Below, piece by piece: positions 26,754-39,697 of a stretch of 64,000 bases of DNA. The stretch is taken from the NCBI GenBank assembly GCA_025766275.1, contig JAFKAC010000028.1, forward strand, positions 1-64,000, given 5' to 3'. Numbering within the stretch: the stretch's first letter is position 1; every line of letters begins with the position of its first letter. Below the pieces are notes generated by a model. The model searched no databases. It was given only the letters and a program-made list of their open reading frames with translations, and was not told the origin of the DNA. This DNA comes from Lactarius indigo. Its lineage: Eukaryota > Basidiomycota > Agaricomycetes > Russulales > Russulaceae. A program made the position numbers and the translations under genes.

Positions 26754-29358
26754 CTCAGGGTTACGAGGGCTCCGTGCCACCGAATATCCCGGATTGTGAA
26801 CACCCCCCTCCCCCCTCGAACCTTTGGGGGCTTGTTTGAGGAAATACTCCCGGCGCTCTTTTTTAATTTTTTTTCTCTCTCGCCTTATTAAATTATCCAA
26901 AGCACCACTCGATCAGGGTAATAGTACGTAGGAGTGAAGGAGGCGGAACATCTTTGAGTACTCAGACGGGACATCAAATAGAGTCGTCTAAATCAACTGA
27001 GAGTGGCGAACCTCGATTATTTTATTGACAGTCGTACAAATAACACTCGTATCTATTACAATACCGTACGCCCAACCGCTTTCTCCGAACTCGTCCGATC
27101 TACGTTCTGAGTACAAGAGCTTTCAAGTCCCGCAGCGAATTCTCATATCTCTCGAATTAATCTACGTAAGGTTACAATCCCAGAGAGGGTCGACTGATAG
27201 AGCTTGTTTGTTTTGTCCCGCTGCCGTAAAGTCATATCCGACATCCCGGCACTACAGTACATTGGTCAGTGTATTGCCAGTGAGTAAGAATACAGTATGT
27301 CATATGCGCACACTATACGGCATGGGACGGCACGATTCTGGTCTAATTCTCGCGATGATAGGACCAGTAAATGGGCGTTTACTGTTCTAGTGATCACAGA
27401 ACGACATCATGATGCGTGATGGCCCGGGCCTTACTGTAACGGATCTCGAGTGGCATTCGAGTGCCAGTTTGGTCAGGAGCGTTCTCCGAGTCTGGTAGCG
27501 GAGAAAAACGGCGCACTTGCGCCCAAGGCAATCACATTAAAGTTGGAGGGCAGCTATATACTACGTTTCGTTTTGTCCGCCTTTGGCCCCTCTCCCCCTT
27601 GCGCACATTCCTGTTCCGTGATTTTAGCATGGGTGCAGTAGCGCGCCCAGAAAACCCGGGCCCCAGTTTACCTCTGGGGGCTAGGCTGGCTGACCCCCCC
27701 TCTGGCTTCTTCGCGCGTCCTCACGCCCTAACGTACGTACGTAAGGGGTAGAACTTCTACTCGTGCGGCGGCAGCTGGGCCCCCGTGTGAATGAGGAGCC
27801 TGTCTGACAGACAGGGACGGGCCTGAAGAAATGGTGGGCTTGTTCGGTGGCGGGCTAGTAGGTTCAGCCTATCCCCTTCGTGGGGCCCTGCCCAGGGCGC
27901 CGCGGCGGACGCCACGGCCACGCGGACAAGGCGCGTCCCCGGGGTACAAACTGGAGAGCGTTAATCTGATCCACAAAAGTGTTGTTAGAAGAGGGGGAAG
28001 GGGGTATACGAAAGGGCAGAAGGTGCGCGTGCAAGGGACCCCGGGGATATTTTCCCTCCGGAGTCCCAGAAAGAAACGCAGAAAAAAACTCCCGACGAAG
28101 TTTCAGGTCGTGAAGTAGGGGAATGTGAATCGTCATTTATTTTTTGCAGGATTTTTTTCTTTTGCGTTCTGATCACGATAATGGCTGGCGTATTACGCGC
28201 GCGAGAAGCCGTCGAACAAACAACAAAGCCAAAAAATACAAAAGAGCCTGGTGCCATAAACTCTGTCTGACTTGAGTCTATTTGGCCCCTATCACCTTAG
28301 CCGAGGGAATCTTATACATAGTAGCGATTCAAGTTGCACGCGTGCACGAAGGAGATCCAGTAGAAGTCGGTCGCTTCACAGGAGCGGAATCTTGGGCGGA
28401 ATACCGATTTAGTGGGACAGAACTACCCCTGAAGAAGGGGCGTTAGGTGGTCGGGGACGGAAAGCCTGAGAGCGCGCCTGCGGGTGCCGTGCCAGTAAAC
28501 CGTGACGATGAGGCCAAGTCAGGATGGACATACCGCAACGCCGTCACTCTTCACCGGATTCACTCTCGCTCCTTTCCGTTCGAGAGCGCTGCTTACGTTA
28601 CGCTACCACTATCGCTCAGCGTTGAGGCCGGCTTCGAGGAACCCGAAATACTGGCGATGAGGTGATGCACAGCCTCATGGGTTCTCGTCATCCGTATCTG
28701 AGGCCCTCGTGTGTATGCGGCTCGGACCAAAACTGGATCGAGCTGGAGGGGTGTGGGACAGCCTGGAAAGCCTAGAATGCACAGCCCACCCACTGGTACG
28801 GCTTATTAACAATGGCCTTCGTTCAGCGCTTACAGCATTGCTGTTGGACTCTAGTGGCGTCCAATATCTCCTGCTCTGGGTTTGCATCGGCTGCGCGTAA
28901 CGACTCCGAGTCTGGCTCGCTCCACCTTTCACCCGGACCACTGGGTGGCTTCGGCTACGGCGTGTAAAAAAAGGGCCTCGAGACTGGTTAGACTGAAACT
29001 GCCACCGCATGCCCCTTGCTTGAAAGTGTTTCACATTGGGCGATTTGCGGTCGGCCGACTCAAGGTTCAAGGGGGTGGCGGAGTTTTTGGTGCAAGATGT
29101 TATCATGTCAAGTTGGACTACAGCACTTACGGGATATCGATGATGATTTCCATCTGAAAAAAACAGGGTGGCGCCAACTGGGATACAAGTCATCTTATCG
29201 TCTTAAAATAGAAAATGGACAAAGAGGGAGGGAAGAGGGTGATACAGTATACGGCAACTGATCGAGGCTTCGATTCTACAGTATGACGACGTCTCTTCGA
29301 CCACGCAGGATTTGTACAAGCCCTAGCGGCTATGCACTGTCAACCGCAGTGACCTCCA
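26754..29358. other. intergenic, no gene recognised
   Basis: About 2.6 kb between convergent genes (transporter plus, Ku70 minus). Short frames on both strands only; a stretch near 27720-27960 is GC-rich. No domain or exon chain could be supported. Confidence 0.45.
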
Positions 29359-32093
29359 TCAGGGATGTTCATCCAACCACTCGGCGATACGCCCTGCAAG
29401 GTCAGCCTTTTTTCCAGACAGTGCCAAGCTCTTGCTTTTTAGGAAGTCCTACATGCCACGCGTCACCTAAATCACGTATGAGGGGCTAAAAGTGGCGGCG
29501 GCGCACCTTCATCTGATCAACACGCAGCTGATGCCAGGTCACAGTGGTGGGAATCGAGAGCTCAATCAAGCGCTGAAGGTCCGGCACATATACACAACAC
29601 GCACCTGCGTCAGGGCACCGGTCTCGTAACGGCTGCGAACCTCCGCTTCTGGAAGGCTGACGTCCTGCGAATTATCCATCAGTCCGAACAGCACCCTCGC
29701 AGTCAATCCAAACAAAAAAAAAACAACCAAGGCGGACTTACCGCCTTGCGTTTCGAACCGGCCTCAACGATGACGGCATTGGCGCTCTCGTCGCTCTGTA
29801 GAAGCTTCCTCCACTCCTTGATCAACGGGCCTGCCTTCTTGTGAATCGTGTTATTCTTTGGCAGCGTATTGTCCTCGAACGAAGCGACATCGAACTCCTC
29901 GCGGAATGCAGTTGCTTCGAGCTGCGCGTAGTGAAAGGCCAATGCTGACGTCGCCGTGCGCGTCAGGCGGCGCCCGGCAAGGGCGGGAATGAACCTACCG
30001 GGGTTAGGATAGGAATCGGACGGGTAAGTACCGTTCCTGAGCGCGAGCTTGGAAATCAATGCTCTCGCAGCGTCAACAAGCTCTTTACCGGCTGTGACCG
30101 TCCGCGCCACCGCTTAGCCAAGAGATATTGCGAAGGGGATGGGTTGGTGTAGCCCACCTCGAAAGCCCTCTTCTATCGGAGCAGCGCGAATATCATCCGC
30201 AAAAGGTAGGGGAATCAAATGGAATCCACTGGGCTCGGCCCACATTTCTCCTTGGCTCTCCTCCTGTGGTAGTAGCGCACAGAACGCCAGCGAAGCATTT
30301 CTCCGTGTCAGCGCTCGCACGATCCCAATTTTACCTTTTTTAACCATTGAGGATAACAAAGCAGCGAACGTGCGCCGGCTGCCAGCATACGCGTCCTCGT
30401 CCGGGTAAATGAAGATTGAGTGTCGGACGTTGTCCTCGAAGGCGAGCTCGGAGCGATCTTTGAAACCGAGGAGCTTGAGGCCAGGCTCGAGGTCTAGAGT
30501 GCGGAAAGAGCGCACTTCATCTCCCGTGTAGAAGACCTAAGGGTAAGGAAAGGATATTCGTCAGGACTCATAAGGAAATGGAAGAAAGTATGGGGGAACG
30601 ATTGTACTCACCCGTCGACCAATACCCACGGAGCGTGTTCCAAACCCGTGCTCTTCGGTGTCCTCGTCTTCTACTGTCGCGCCTAGTGTCATTCCAAACT
30701 GTACGCCGCCTTTGTCGACCTCCGCCTCTTGCTCCTGTGCGATGTGATCGGAATGACAGAGACCCGAACAAAGCAAGAGAATGCGTACAGACCTCATCGA
30801 CATACGTCGTCCGGCTCTCAACGACCTCCATTTTGTCCCCTAGATCCACGAAATACTTGTACGCTCCCCTCTTTTGCTCACTTACTAGCCCGTAGCCCTT
30901 GATCCCGATGACGAGACCCCCTACAAGTTCGAATGGAATGCTGAACAGCGCCCGCTTTGTGCTCTCGTAAAACTGCATCTGGTCGAGCAATTCCTCGATG
31001 CGATTGATAGAGAGGGATGGCGGAAGAGAGTCAAAGTCATCATCGGACGAGGCATCCGTGACAAGAACGTTCTACCCGACACGTCTCAACACTTTTGTTG
31101 CAAAGAATAAGCAAAGGAGCGCGCACAGTCCAGAATTTATGTTGATTGAAAGACTTATCGTCAGAAGTGATGAAGAATGGTTCGACCGTTACACCAGCCT
31201 GCAACAAATCCTACATAAAGCACCCTCAGCTCTATGTAGTGATGACGCTGCCTACGAGGCGAAAGGCAGACACTTACGGTGAGCGTTGTTCGTGCGGAGG
31301 TTATCAGTCGAGGGTTATGTGGGCCCGGGTGTGGGTCATCGTTATCTGTGATTAGGAAGACACGCTTTGATGCTGATTTTGGGGCCCTAGGGTCCACGTT
31401 ACTCAACATAGCGTAGCAGCAATGTTTGAAGTCAACATACCCATCACGTAGGATCCAGTTGCAGCTGGTGAATAAGTCTCCGACAGGGATATGCTTATCT
31501 GTTGGCGGATACTCTTCGCTGAGAAGATCTGGATTGTCGCGCGCCTCTGAGGGTAGGGGATCAGGGGGGTAAAATCATTGGCGAAAGCGGGCAAAGGCAA
31601 ACCGTTGATGAGCTGATTGAGGTCGAGGATATTGGGTGCATTGATGACAGACGTCGGTTGGTAGACGTATGTCCCCTTCTTGATCTCTGAGCCGGGACCA
31701 CTCTCGTTCCTACGAGTCTGCAGAGCCCCTATTGTCGGAACACGCGCGAGGGGTATGAGCGAGAGAAGCGCACGGTGTTGTAGAACATGACCCCAACGGA
31801 ATCGTAAGGTCCTACAATGACCTTTCTCTTCTGTATCTGAACGGCAGCGTTAAGAGCGCCAAGGAAATGGGACGTCTTTGCGTCTTCAAAATCTGGGTCG
31901 TCACGAAGGGCAAGCATGGATCGTGAGCAGTCTATAGCAAACAAGATGACATCGTGATTTTTCTCGAAATACTATGATTGGTCCCGAGGGTTAGCTGGCA
32001 CTGGAGATAAGAAGAAGCGGCGCGCACCGAATTGTCTTGTAGCTCATCCTCTTCCTCTTCGTCAAGTTTATTCCAGTCATCGTATGGGGCCAT
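29359..32093 (-). CDS. KU70: Ku70, DNA end-binding subunit of the Ku heterodimer
   Basis: Forms a ring with Ku80 on DNA double-strand ends and directs non-homologous end joining; also acts at telomeres. Domain order on the minus strand: acidic start MAPYDDWNKLDEEEEDEL at 32093, vWA-like domain (VILFAIDCSRSML; KRVFLITDNDDPHPG), beta-barrel (AGVTVEPFFITSDDKSFNQ; GLVIGIKGYGLVSEQKRGAY; VQFGMTLG), DNA-bridge and C-terminal arm (FHYAQLEATAFREEFD). The C-terminal SAP domain appears only after splicing: GALTQ joins a 21-nt microexon at 29507-29527 (LRVDQMK), then DFLKSKSLALSGKKADLAGR, ending EWLDEHP-stop at 29359-29361. Divergent from SDH3 about 250 bp away. Looks intact. Confidence 0.94.
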
Positions 32094-32347
32094 TGTAATT
32101 TAGAGAAATGATGTACGACCCGCTGTACCGAATTTTTATCGATAACAGGAACTTCAAGTTGTCAACACTGTTCACCGGTTCGCGTTCAGTAGCTGAATGA
32201 CGCGGACGTGGTCGCGAGTCGCGACTTGGCATGACCAGCATGACCATAAATGGCAGTCACGTGACCCCGAGTCACAGTTTGAATTTGAATTTGAAGCTTT
32301 GAATTCGAAGTCTCAACAATCTCAACGACAGAGCCGATATCCTCAAG

Positions 32348-32987
32348 ATGATATTCTTGGTCCGCAACATCCAGTTCCTTCGTTCCGCCATTCGTAGATG
32401 GTATAAGATCTTATTATTCTCTACCACTTCTACTCTGACTTTTTTTTTTCAGAATTGTCTACATAATCTCTCCAACAAGAGGATGCCACGACGATCATGA
32501 ACGCTCAGCGTCTCGCATCACCGTCCGGCCCACACTTTATCATCCACCAGCCGCAGCTTACCTGGCTTAATTCCACCGCTAGCCGTATCACTGGTGCTGG
32601 GCTCTCCATTTGTGCGTCTACTCTCCTTCCCGCCCATCCATCCACTCAGTGCCCGCTAACCCCACACGACGCACCAGCGCTCTACGATTTCTCTCTCGCT
32701 AGTCCGTTGCCCCTCCCACTTTCAGCAGCATAAACATCATTGAGTTTCCCGCTGGTCTGCCAGAGTTGCTCAAGATCATTGAAAAGACTATCATGGTTAC
32801 GCTGTTCACATTCCACTCTCTCGACGGTTTACTCCACCTCGCGTGGGAAACCGGAATTATTATCTTCTCGTGCACATTTTGCTTGTGATTGAAAGGTACT
32901 GAAATCGCTTCTAGCTCAAGGCAATACCTTACAAGCTACTCCGTACTCGATGCCAAGCCCATTGCCACAGTGGCCCTTGCGCTGTGA
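32348..32987 (+). CDS. SDH3: succinate dehydrogenase cytochrome b subunit (SDH3), frame problems
   Basis: Inner mitochondrial membrane anchor of complex II, binding heme b and ubiquinone. Recognised by MNAQRL...SPSGPHFIIHQPQLTW followed by RITGAGLSI, by TFHSLDGLLHLAWETG (heme-ligand histidine region), and by the end SYSVLDAKPIATVALAL with stop at 32985-32987. Introns near 32610-32676 and 32870-32914 fit well. Two places need a missing base: before MNAQRL (one extra G near 32486 would give SNKRMATTIMNAQRL) and after DFSLA near 32703, where the expected VAPPTFSSINIIEF is in another frame. A possible presequence start, MIFLVRNIQFLRSAIRR, lies at 32348. Either base-calling errors or a damaged copy; an intact reading frame from 32497 alone is short. 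Confidence 0.75.
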
Positions 32988-33161
32988 TGGAGCGGAATCG
33001 ATTCGTAGTACCTATGTACCGGTTGATAAGGAAAGAACGAAATAATGAAATAGTAGTTGAGTCCGAAGGTAAGCAACATTGTCGTACATTTAAACTACAG
33101 TACAGTAATACCGTCAAGAATACCATGGCATGATCCCACGTCCGCCGGCGAACGCCGTAAC

Positions 33162-36100
33162 CTATACTCCGCCTGTCAATAACTGCACAACCTCCTTATT
33201 TCCGTACGTTGATGCGTATTGAAGAGGTGTCTTGCCAAATACACACCGTGTTTGTACACTTGCTTTCCATTCAAGTAGCGTCTGTACCATCTCGGTGTGA
33301 TTCCCGATCGATGCGATGTGCAACGCAGTGCCACCCTCCCAATGCGTGGCATTTATATCGGCACCACTGTGGAGCAACAGTTGTGCGATGTCTACGTGCC
33401 CATATTGCGCTGCTATATGCAATGGTGTCCGGCCGAGGATGTCTCGAGAGTTCACATCCGCGCCATATTTAATCAATGTCTTCGCAAGTTCGAGTATCCC
33501 GCTCCTCGATGCCACTTCCAACGGAGTCTTGAGTAGATTGTCACGTTCGTTGACATCTGCACCACGATCGAGCAGTCTTTGGACCATCTCAATGCGTCTG
33601 TTGGCCGATGCACTATGCAACGAATTGCACTCGTCATCTTTAGATGAATGGCTACTGTACAGTCGCAGCTCTGCAGCCTCGGGAAGACTGTATTCGGACC
33701 CTTCTTCCAACGAAGTCGAGTTCGTGGTATGCAGGGCACATGTACTCCCCGAACGCCCCGCTAGGAAACTGGTGACGTCACCCTTCAAGTTCCCTTTTTC
33801 CTGGCCAAGATCTAAAGGTGATTTTTCGCTGCTATTCTGCATGTCGACTTCTGCACCGTGCTCGACCAGCGGCTCTGCAACCCCGAGATGACCACTAGCT
33901 GATGCGAGATGGAGTGGGGCCCCAAGATTCGATTTCTGAACGTTTACATCTGCCCCATGATCAAGTAAGAGTCGCAAAATGTCGGTATGACCATGTCGTG
34001 ATGCTGGGTGCGGTTTATAGCCTCCGTCACTGACAGAATACGCATCGGCTTCATGCTCGGTCTGAAAGTGTGATACCTCTGCTCGCCTGCCAATAGGCGC
34101 CGGCCTCGATGGGCTGATAATCTCGATGTTCCCGTAACCCGACGCGAGGTCTAAGGGAGTCTCCTCGTTTGCGCTTCGCGCATTAGCGTCCACGCTGCCT
34201 TTGGGAAATACTTCTACGAGATTGAGATGCCCGCGTCGAGATGCATTGCGCGATGTGTCTCCGTCCTTGTCTTTAAACATCGTATTCGCGCCTTCGTCGA
34301 TTGAGAAGCGGGAAATTTTGAGTTTTCCGCTACGAGACGCCACGTGTAGCGGTGTTTCTTGGTCCACATTCGTCTTGTCAAGTGCTGCACTATGCTGAAC
34401 TGGCAATTGTACAATATCAAGGTGTCCTTCAGATGGTGCCTTATGTAATAGAGTCCAAAGGTTGTCGTCCTCTGAATTTACATCAGCGCCGTAGGCAAGT
34501 AAATCATGCACGATATCGAGATGTCCATATTGGAACGCCATGTACAACGAAGTCTGCCCGGTCTCATCTCTGATTGCTACATCTGCCCCATACTTCAGCA
34601 GTAGCCGACAGACCTCCAGCTGCCCGGCTTGCGCCGCCAGATGCAGTGGGGTTTTGCGCTCCCTGTCGCAGGTCTGGATGTTAACATTTGCTTGACGCTC
34701 GAGCAACAATTTCACTACGGCATGACGACCGGCCAGGGCGGCACTGTGTAACGGACTACCGCCCGCGCGACCCAAGGCGTTTATATTTGAGCCATTCTCG
34801 AGTAGTGCTACAGCGGTCTCGATCTCTTCCTTTATGAGCGCTGCATTCAACGGTGTCCCATGGGCCCCACCTCTAGCGTTGACGTACGTTGGATGAGTAA
34901 TTGTAAGGTGGTCCACGAGGCTGCGAAATCCGCACAGTGCTGCGTAGTATAATGGTCCGGCCTCTGGTCGCGTCGGGTGTGCCGTCGTCATGGATCCTTT
35001 CCAGGGACGGTCAACATCGTAAATCCAGACCCATGTCGCAAAGTAGGGCCGGTCTGGGTCAAACAGACGTTTCATGAGGTCCTGGATACTTGACCATACG
35101 CCGTCTATTTTGGCATGGTCAACCCAGTGCCGAGCGGCGTAGATACAAAGTGGCCGTTTTTCCACCGTGCTTCTCTCGGCATGGTAATCCAGGCTGAGTA
35201 AGACGCTGAGAGAGGCTTGCGCAAGAACGATATGCGCAGAAAGAAGGTGGATATGATAACGAGACAGACTCTCTCCCGTAGCAGAGAGACGAAGGCGATC
35301 GGAAGTCAAGAACTCCTTGACCGAAAAATGTGCAAATTGGACCACCTGAGAACCTTCGACATTGATAACGGTTATTAGACTAGAACAGGCAGACAGAACA
35401 GCGTGCTGTGCATCCCTAGGGCTCCACTCCGTGCTATATTCTAAATCTCGACCGGCGTCAAATTGAACGGCAAGAACCTCAGCGAGTTCTTCGACGCGAA
35501 GAGGACGAATAGAGACCGTGAGACATTGAAACAGGCGGTAGGCGTATATTCGGTTCTCCTTATCAATCCCTAGCAACGTGCGCTCGTATGTCTCGTCCAA
35601 CGTTCGAGGCAGCCTATCCAGAGTGCTCTGTATCGCTATCGGGAAGCAGCGGCGCAACGTTTCCAGTTGGCAAAAGACCCATCGGAACCTGCGACCAGAT
35701 TAAGATCCGCGGGGATACCATGATTGCGTTACTTACATTCCGTCAGCCCTCTTCGTGAGCGCATCGATAACCATTTGCCTTTGATCTTCCGTCCACCTTC
35801 GCATCTTTTTGTCGGATTGGACGACAGAATTGATGTAGTCAATAATATCTTGTTTTTGGCCATCTTCGTCATGGAGACAGACAATATACGATGCTAAAGG
35901 CTCAAGAACATCTAGGATATCGGCCTCAGAACGGCTGGTGGCACAGATGCGGAGATTCGAAAGGTTGAGTTTGACAAGGTCTTCGATGAAGTTAAGGACC
36001 TTTTCGCGGGGAGATACCACCCCAGAGTCATTCGGACACTCGTCAAGAGCATCCATGACGAAATACATTGTGGGTTGTCCTGAGAGCTCTAGCATATCCT

Positions 36101-37727
36101 TCAGGCATCGCACAAGAGTTTTCGTATCAGGCTGCTGGGATCCCGCGTCATGGGCGGAATATAGGTCGGAGAGGATCTGGTAGCAAGGATCCGACTTGGC
36201 ACAGAGTTGAGTGAGGAGGGACGATAACAAGCCGCGGATATCCTGCTTCTTGGTATCTCTAAAGTCGAAGTAAAAATATGCTAACAAGCCCAACCCTGCG
36301 TCGTGTCGAGCCTTGATTTCTTCGATGATGGTAGAACTAGCAGATGATATATATTTACAGCTAAACGAGGAGAGGGGATGTCGCGCGTACCATAGGACGC
36401 TCTTCCCTGATCCCGCTACCGACGGCGACGGGTTAACGTGAGCAGTCGGAAGTGTTCGAAAGTTCATGTACACATACGTATACCATTTATCCACAGAAGG
36501 CGGCCTGTCGCATCCCACTTCTCGAAAGTGTCGCCTTTGGTAAACCACGTCACTGACCCGTCGTGGCAATCTCCGCGAGCGATGACGTGATTTTCAGACG
36601 GGTCTGGAGGGCAAAGCCAACCCGCAGATTTCTCGTGCAAACGGTCACCTGTGAGATCAGTTCAGCGGGAACGGTCACAATAATGGTGGGTGGGGTGACG
36701 CACGGTTCATTTTGTTTATTTCGTTGACCACATCTTGCACCTTAACTGTCATTCTGCATAAGCACGGGATATGATTCACCCACATTGTTTGGGACATACC
36801 GAGAGTCTTCCGGATCGTATTGGTTGATCCCTCTCCGCCTACGGACGACAGTTTGGTCAGTTATTTCGGAGCTAGGTGAACTTTACTCGCCGTCCATAAC
36901 TATTTTCATATTATTCATGAGACCGTGGACGACCTCCAAGATCTGCACCTCGGTCAATCGGGCCTCTTCCGATGTGAGCCGGTCCAATCTCCGGAGGATT
37001 CCTTCAATCTCGGTGTTCCCCAGTAACTTCTTCGCAAATTGCTCTGCAACGAGTTTAGGAATGGTGACGCATATACGCAGTAAAGAGGAGCTTACTGAGT
37101 CGTCCTTGTCTGATTTGTTTCTTCGCGAGGGCAAGGACACAAATTAACTCGGCCATTATCTTCGCGATCATTTCTGTCATCAAAGGGCTCAAAGTGATAT
37201 TTGTGTAAATTTGGAGGCGTTTGAGGAAGTTGCCGATGCATTCGAAGAGTTCAAGAAGAGCGTCATAGCTCGCGCTGACACCTCTGGCCGCCTGATGTAA
37301 CGACATATTGGAGAGGCGTCATTGGAGAATATGAAAACACGCACGGAGAAGAGAACATCGATTCCGACGAAGATTAGTTTCGCAGGTTGGAACGGAACCT
37401 GGTGGCGAATAGAATTTTGTTTTAAACATAGTAGTCCTTGGGTCGAGATGGGCGGTCTCGGCTCACCATACTAGCTGCTTCGCCAAGAACTCCAGAGAAG
37501 GCGTGAACGAATTGGACTACTGGGCCGAGACTATCGATGAACTTGCGATTTTTGTCCCGAAAGTCTTTGAATTCCTTCAAGTTCTGTTGAAGGAGGAGAA
37601 GGACGGCATCGGGAGAGTCACAGTCCTTGAGCTTATCGGCGAACGGATTTTCGCTGAGATTTATGCCGGTCTGTTCAGCATATTTATCCAATGCGCCGAG
37701 AATGGATTGAAAGTTAGACTCAGACAT
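33162..37727 (-). CDS. NLR-like STAND protein 1: helical N-terminus, NACHT, ankyrin repeats
   Basis: Fungal NLR-like protein: an N-terminal signalling domain, a nucleotide-driven NACHT switch and a repeat sensor; such proteins act in non-self recognition or programmed cell death. Start MSESNFQS at 37727. The N-terminal domain resembles the 'goodbye' type (YAEQTGINL, DYRDKNRKFID-like, GVSASYDALLELFECIGNFLKR). A linker with CPPDPSENHVIAR and WFTKGDTFEKW precedes Walker A AGSGKSVLC, split by two introns near 36360-36470; Walker B is YFVMDALDECP. Then FRWVFCQLETLRR and a winged-helix-like region (RPLRVEELAEVL). About 16 ankyrin repeats follow, several degenerate, with an acidic linker before the last block; stop at 33162. 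One exon carries most of the C-terminus (to 35657 and upstream). Confidence 0.9.
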
Positions 37728-38716
37728 CTTTGACTACTGTACAGTGAGAGGGTGTATTCTGAGTCGAATTCGGTGGGAATGCGGTCACAATATGGGTGTC
37801 GGCGGTAGATGCGACTACGACGAATCACAGTATCATAGCAACGGCCAAAGGTCCAGGATGATAGACGCTGGTAGAGCCAAGGGTATAGAGCGCTTGATCT
37901 TCACGATGATCGACTCAGGCTAGCTCGATACTGGGTAGTAGACTCAGACGGATCACCAGAGATGGGTTTGCGATGCTGAGATTACGCATACATACTTGAG
38001 CATTCACATATTCACATAGTATCCTGGGTGTCTGACTAAGATTGGTATATCTGCCAGGTTTACAAAAGGATTCGGCACATGGACGCGTAGTACAGCGAAA
38101 GTGTAGTGCTACACAGGGTACTAGTATGCCCTCAGGCGCACAAAAAAGGATTCGAAAAAAAAAAGAGAAAAGATTCGGCTTGGGCCTCGGATATAACACA
38201 CGCATGTTATAATACCGCGGACATTGACCTCGGCTCAGAAATAGTCAGCACGCCCCGACGGCACGCGGGTCCCAGTTGTTTCGGATGGCTGTGACGGCTC
38301 GGAAAATACGGGAGCAAACTTAACTTCTTGCCTCTGCCGAAAATTAACGTATTTTTTTGGGGAGAACGCTTGGAAGAATAGGTGATGATTCTGCGACGTA
38401 GTGAAAAACGATACGCAGGCCCGCGTCGTCGGGTCTCGTTGAACTCTTGCGACCGGCTCCCGGGCCGATGACACTGGTTCGCCAAGAGTGGGCGGGGCAC
38501 TCATACCGTCATACGGACTCGACGCGTTCAGCTGTCCTCCATTTCACCACCGAGTGGAGCTGTGTCCACGTTGGCATATACTGGTCACCCGTCATCATGA
38601 AAAACCCCATCATGTCAAGGGCTTGGAGCAAGGGTTGCGCAGACAACATATTATAGTAGTACCGTAAGCCGATTTAGCAGTGTAATACAACGTACAATCC
38701 GCAAGTTAGAACAAGC
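37728..38716. other. spacer, no gene recognised
   Basis: About 1 kb between NLR gene 1 and the glutaredoxin gene. Includes a perfect ten-base palindrome ACTGTACAGT at about 37735-37744, just upstream of the NLR 1 start; otherwise no coding signal. Confidence 0.4.
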
Positions 38717-39596
38717 TCAGGCGACTAACTCTTTAAGCTCGCCGCTGTCCGCCATCTCTTGAACAATGTCTAGGCCTCCGACGAGTTCTCCGTTGACGAT
38801 GAGCTGCGGGAATGTAGGCCAGTCGTTCAGCTTCTTAAGACCTGTCGACATTAGACAAAGTTAGTTCGTCGAATATAGGAGAGAAAAATAATGAGGCGCA
38901 CCCTGCCGGACCGACTCGTCTGTGAGGATGTCAAAGTGCTTAAACTCGATCTTCTGGTCGCGCAGCAGCCCGCAGATCTTACGCGAAAAGCCGCAGCGCG
39001 GGACGTCGGGCGAGCCCTTCATGAAGAGCACAACTTTGGCCTGGTTCATGAGCCCACGCAGGCGCCCCTCGAGCTCCTCGGCCGTCTCCGTCGTCGTCGT
39101 CCCAGTCGCAGGAGCCTTGTCGGTCTTAGAAAGCGGTGGCGTTGCAACGGCATTGCCGCCGGCCGGGTTTATATGCTTCGCGATGGCCTCGGTGAGGGCT
39201 TTGGCGTCTGCACCGGCGATGCGGTCGAGAAGTGTGTGACCCTGGGTCCGGGTGGGGGGGGAGGGGAGGAGGGAGAATCAGCGTGTGGCGGAGAGGCGGG
39301 ACCCACAGAGCCGAATAGGTGGCAGGACGTACCCGGAGCACGATAAAGGCAGGAACGCTCTCGATATCGAATGACTCGGAGACATCTGGCTGCGCCTCGG
39401 CTTCTATGTGGAGCGAGAGCAGCTTTGGGTACTTCAGTGCGAGCTCATCGACTACCTTGGTCATCTGCTCGCATGGTTGTGCCCATGGCGCCCAAAAGTA
39501 TAGGAGGGACACGCGATCGAGGTCCGCGGAAAGGAGATTCTGGAATTGTTCTGTGGTTTCGATTTTGTGGGAATTTTTAGTTTCCGGAGCGGCCAT
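38717..39596 (-). CDS. GRX4: monothiol multidomain glutaredoxin, Grx3/Grx4 type
   Basis: Cytosolic or nuclear monothiol glutaredoxin that carries a shared [2Fe-2S] cluster with glutathione and takes part in iron sensing and delivery. Start [12 protein letters not shown] at 39596. Residues about 1-80 form a thioredoxin-like domain with WAPWAQPC, where the second redox cysteine is absent as in Grx3/4. After the first intron [20 protein letters not shown] leads into a Thr/Glu linker, then the glutaredoxin domain [20 protein letters not shown], active site [12 protein letters not shown]; the last exon gives [26 protein letters not shown] and ends ELKELVA-stop at 38717. Two introns, one C/T-rich. 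Only 101 bp separates it from the HUS1 start, so they share a promoter region. Confidence 0.95.
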
Positions 39597-39697
39597 AGCG
39601 GATGTCGGTCACGGTGATCCTCAGGAGATTGGGACGATGGACCTGACTGAAAACGAATAAGAGAGTTTGTCTGATCGTGTAATCACGGTCGCCCGTC

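Noticed and set aside
29566..29640. Ku70 ending early at an in-frame stop without a SAP domain
   Set aside because: A 79-nt intron plus a 21-nt microexon restores a complete SAP domain, so the stop is intronic.
37735..37744. ACTGTACAGT palindrome near the NLR 1 start as a regulatory site
   Set aside because: Close variants (TACTGTAC, CTACAGTA) recur throughout the window, including inside coding sequence, so no specific role can be claimed.
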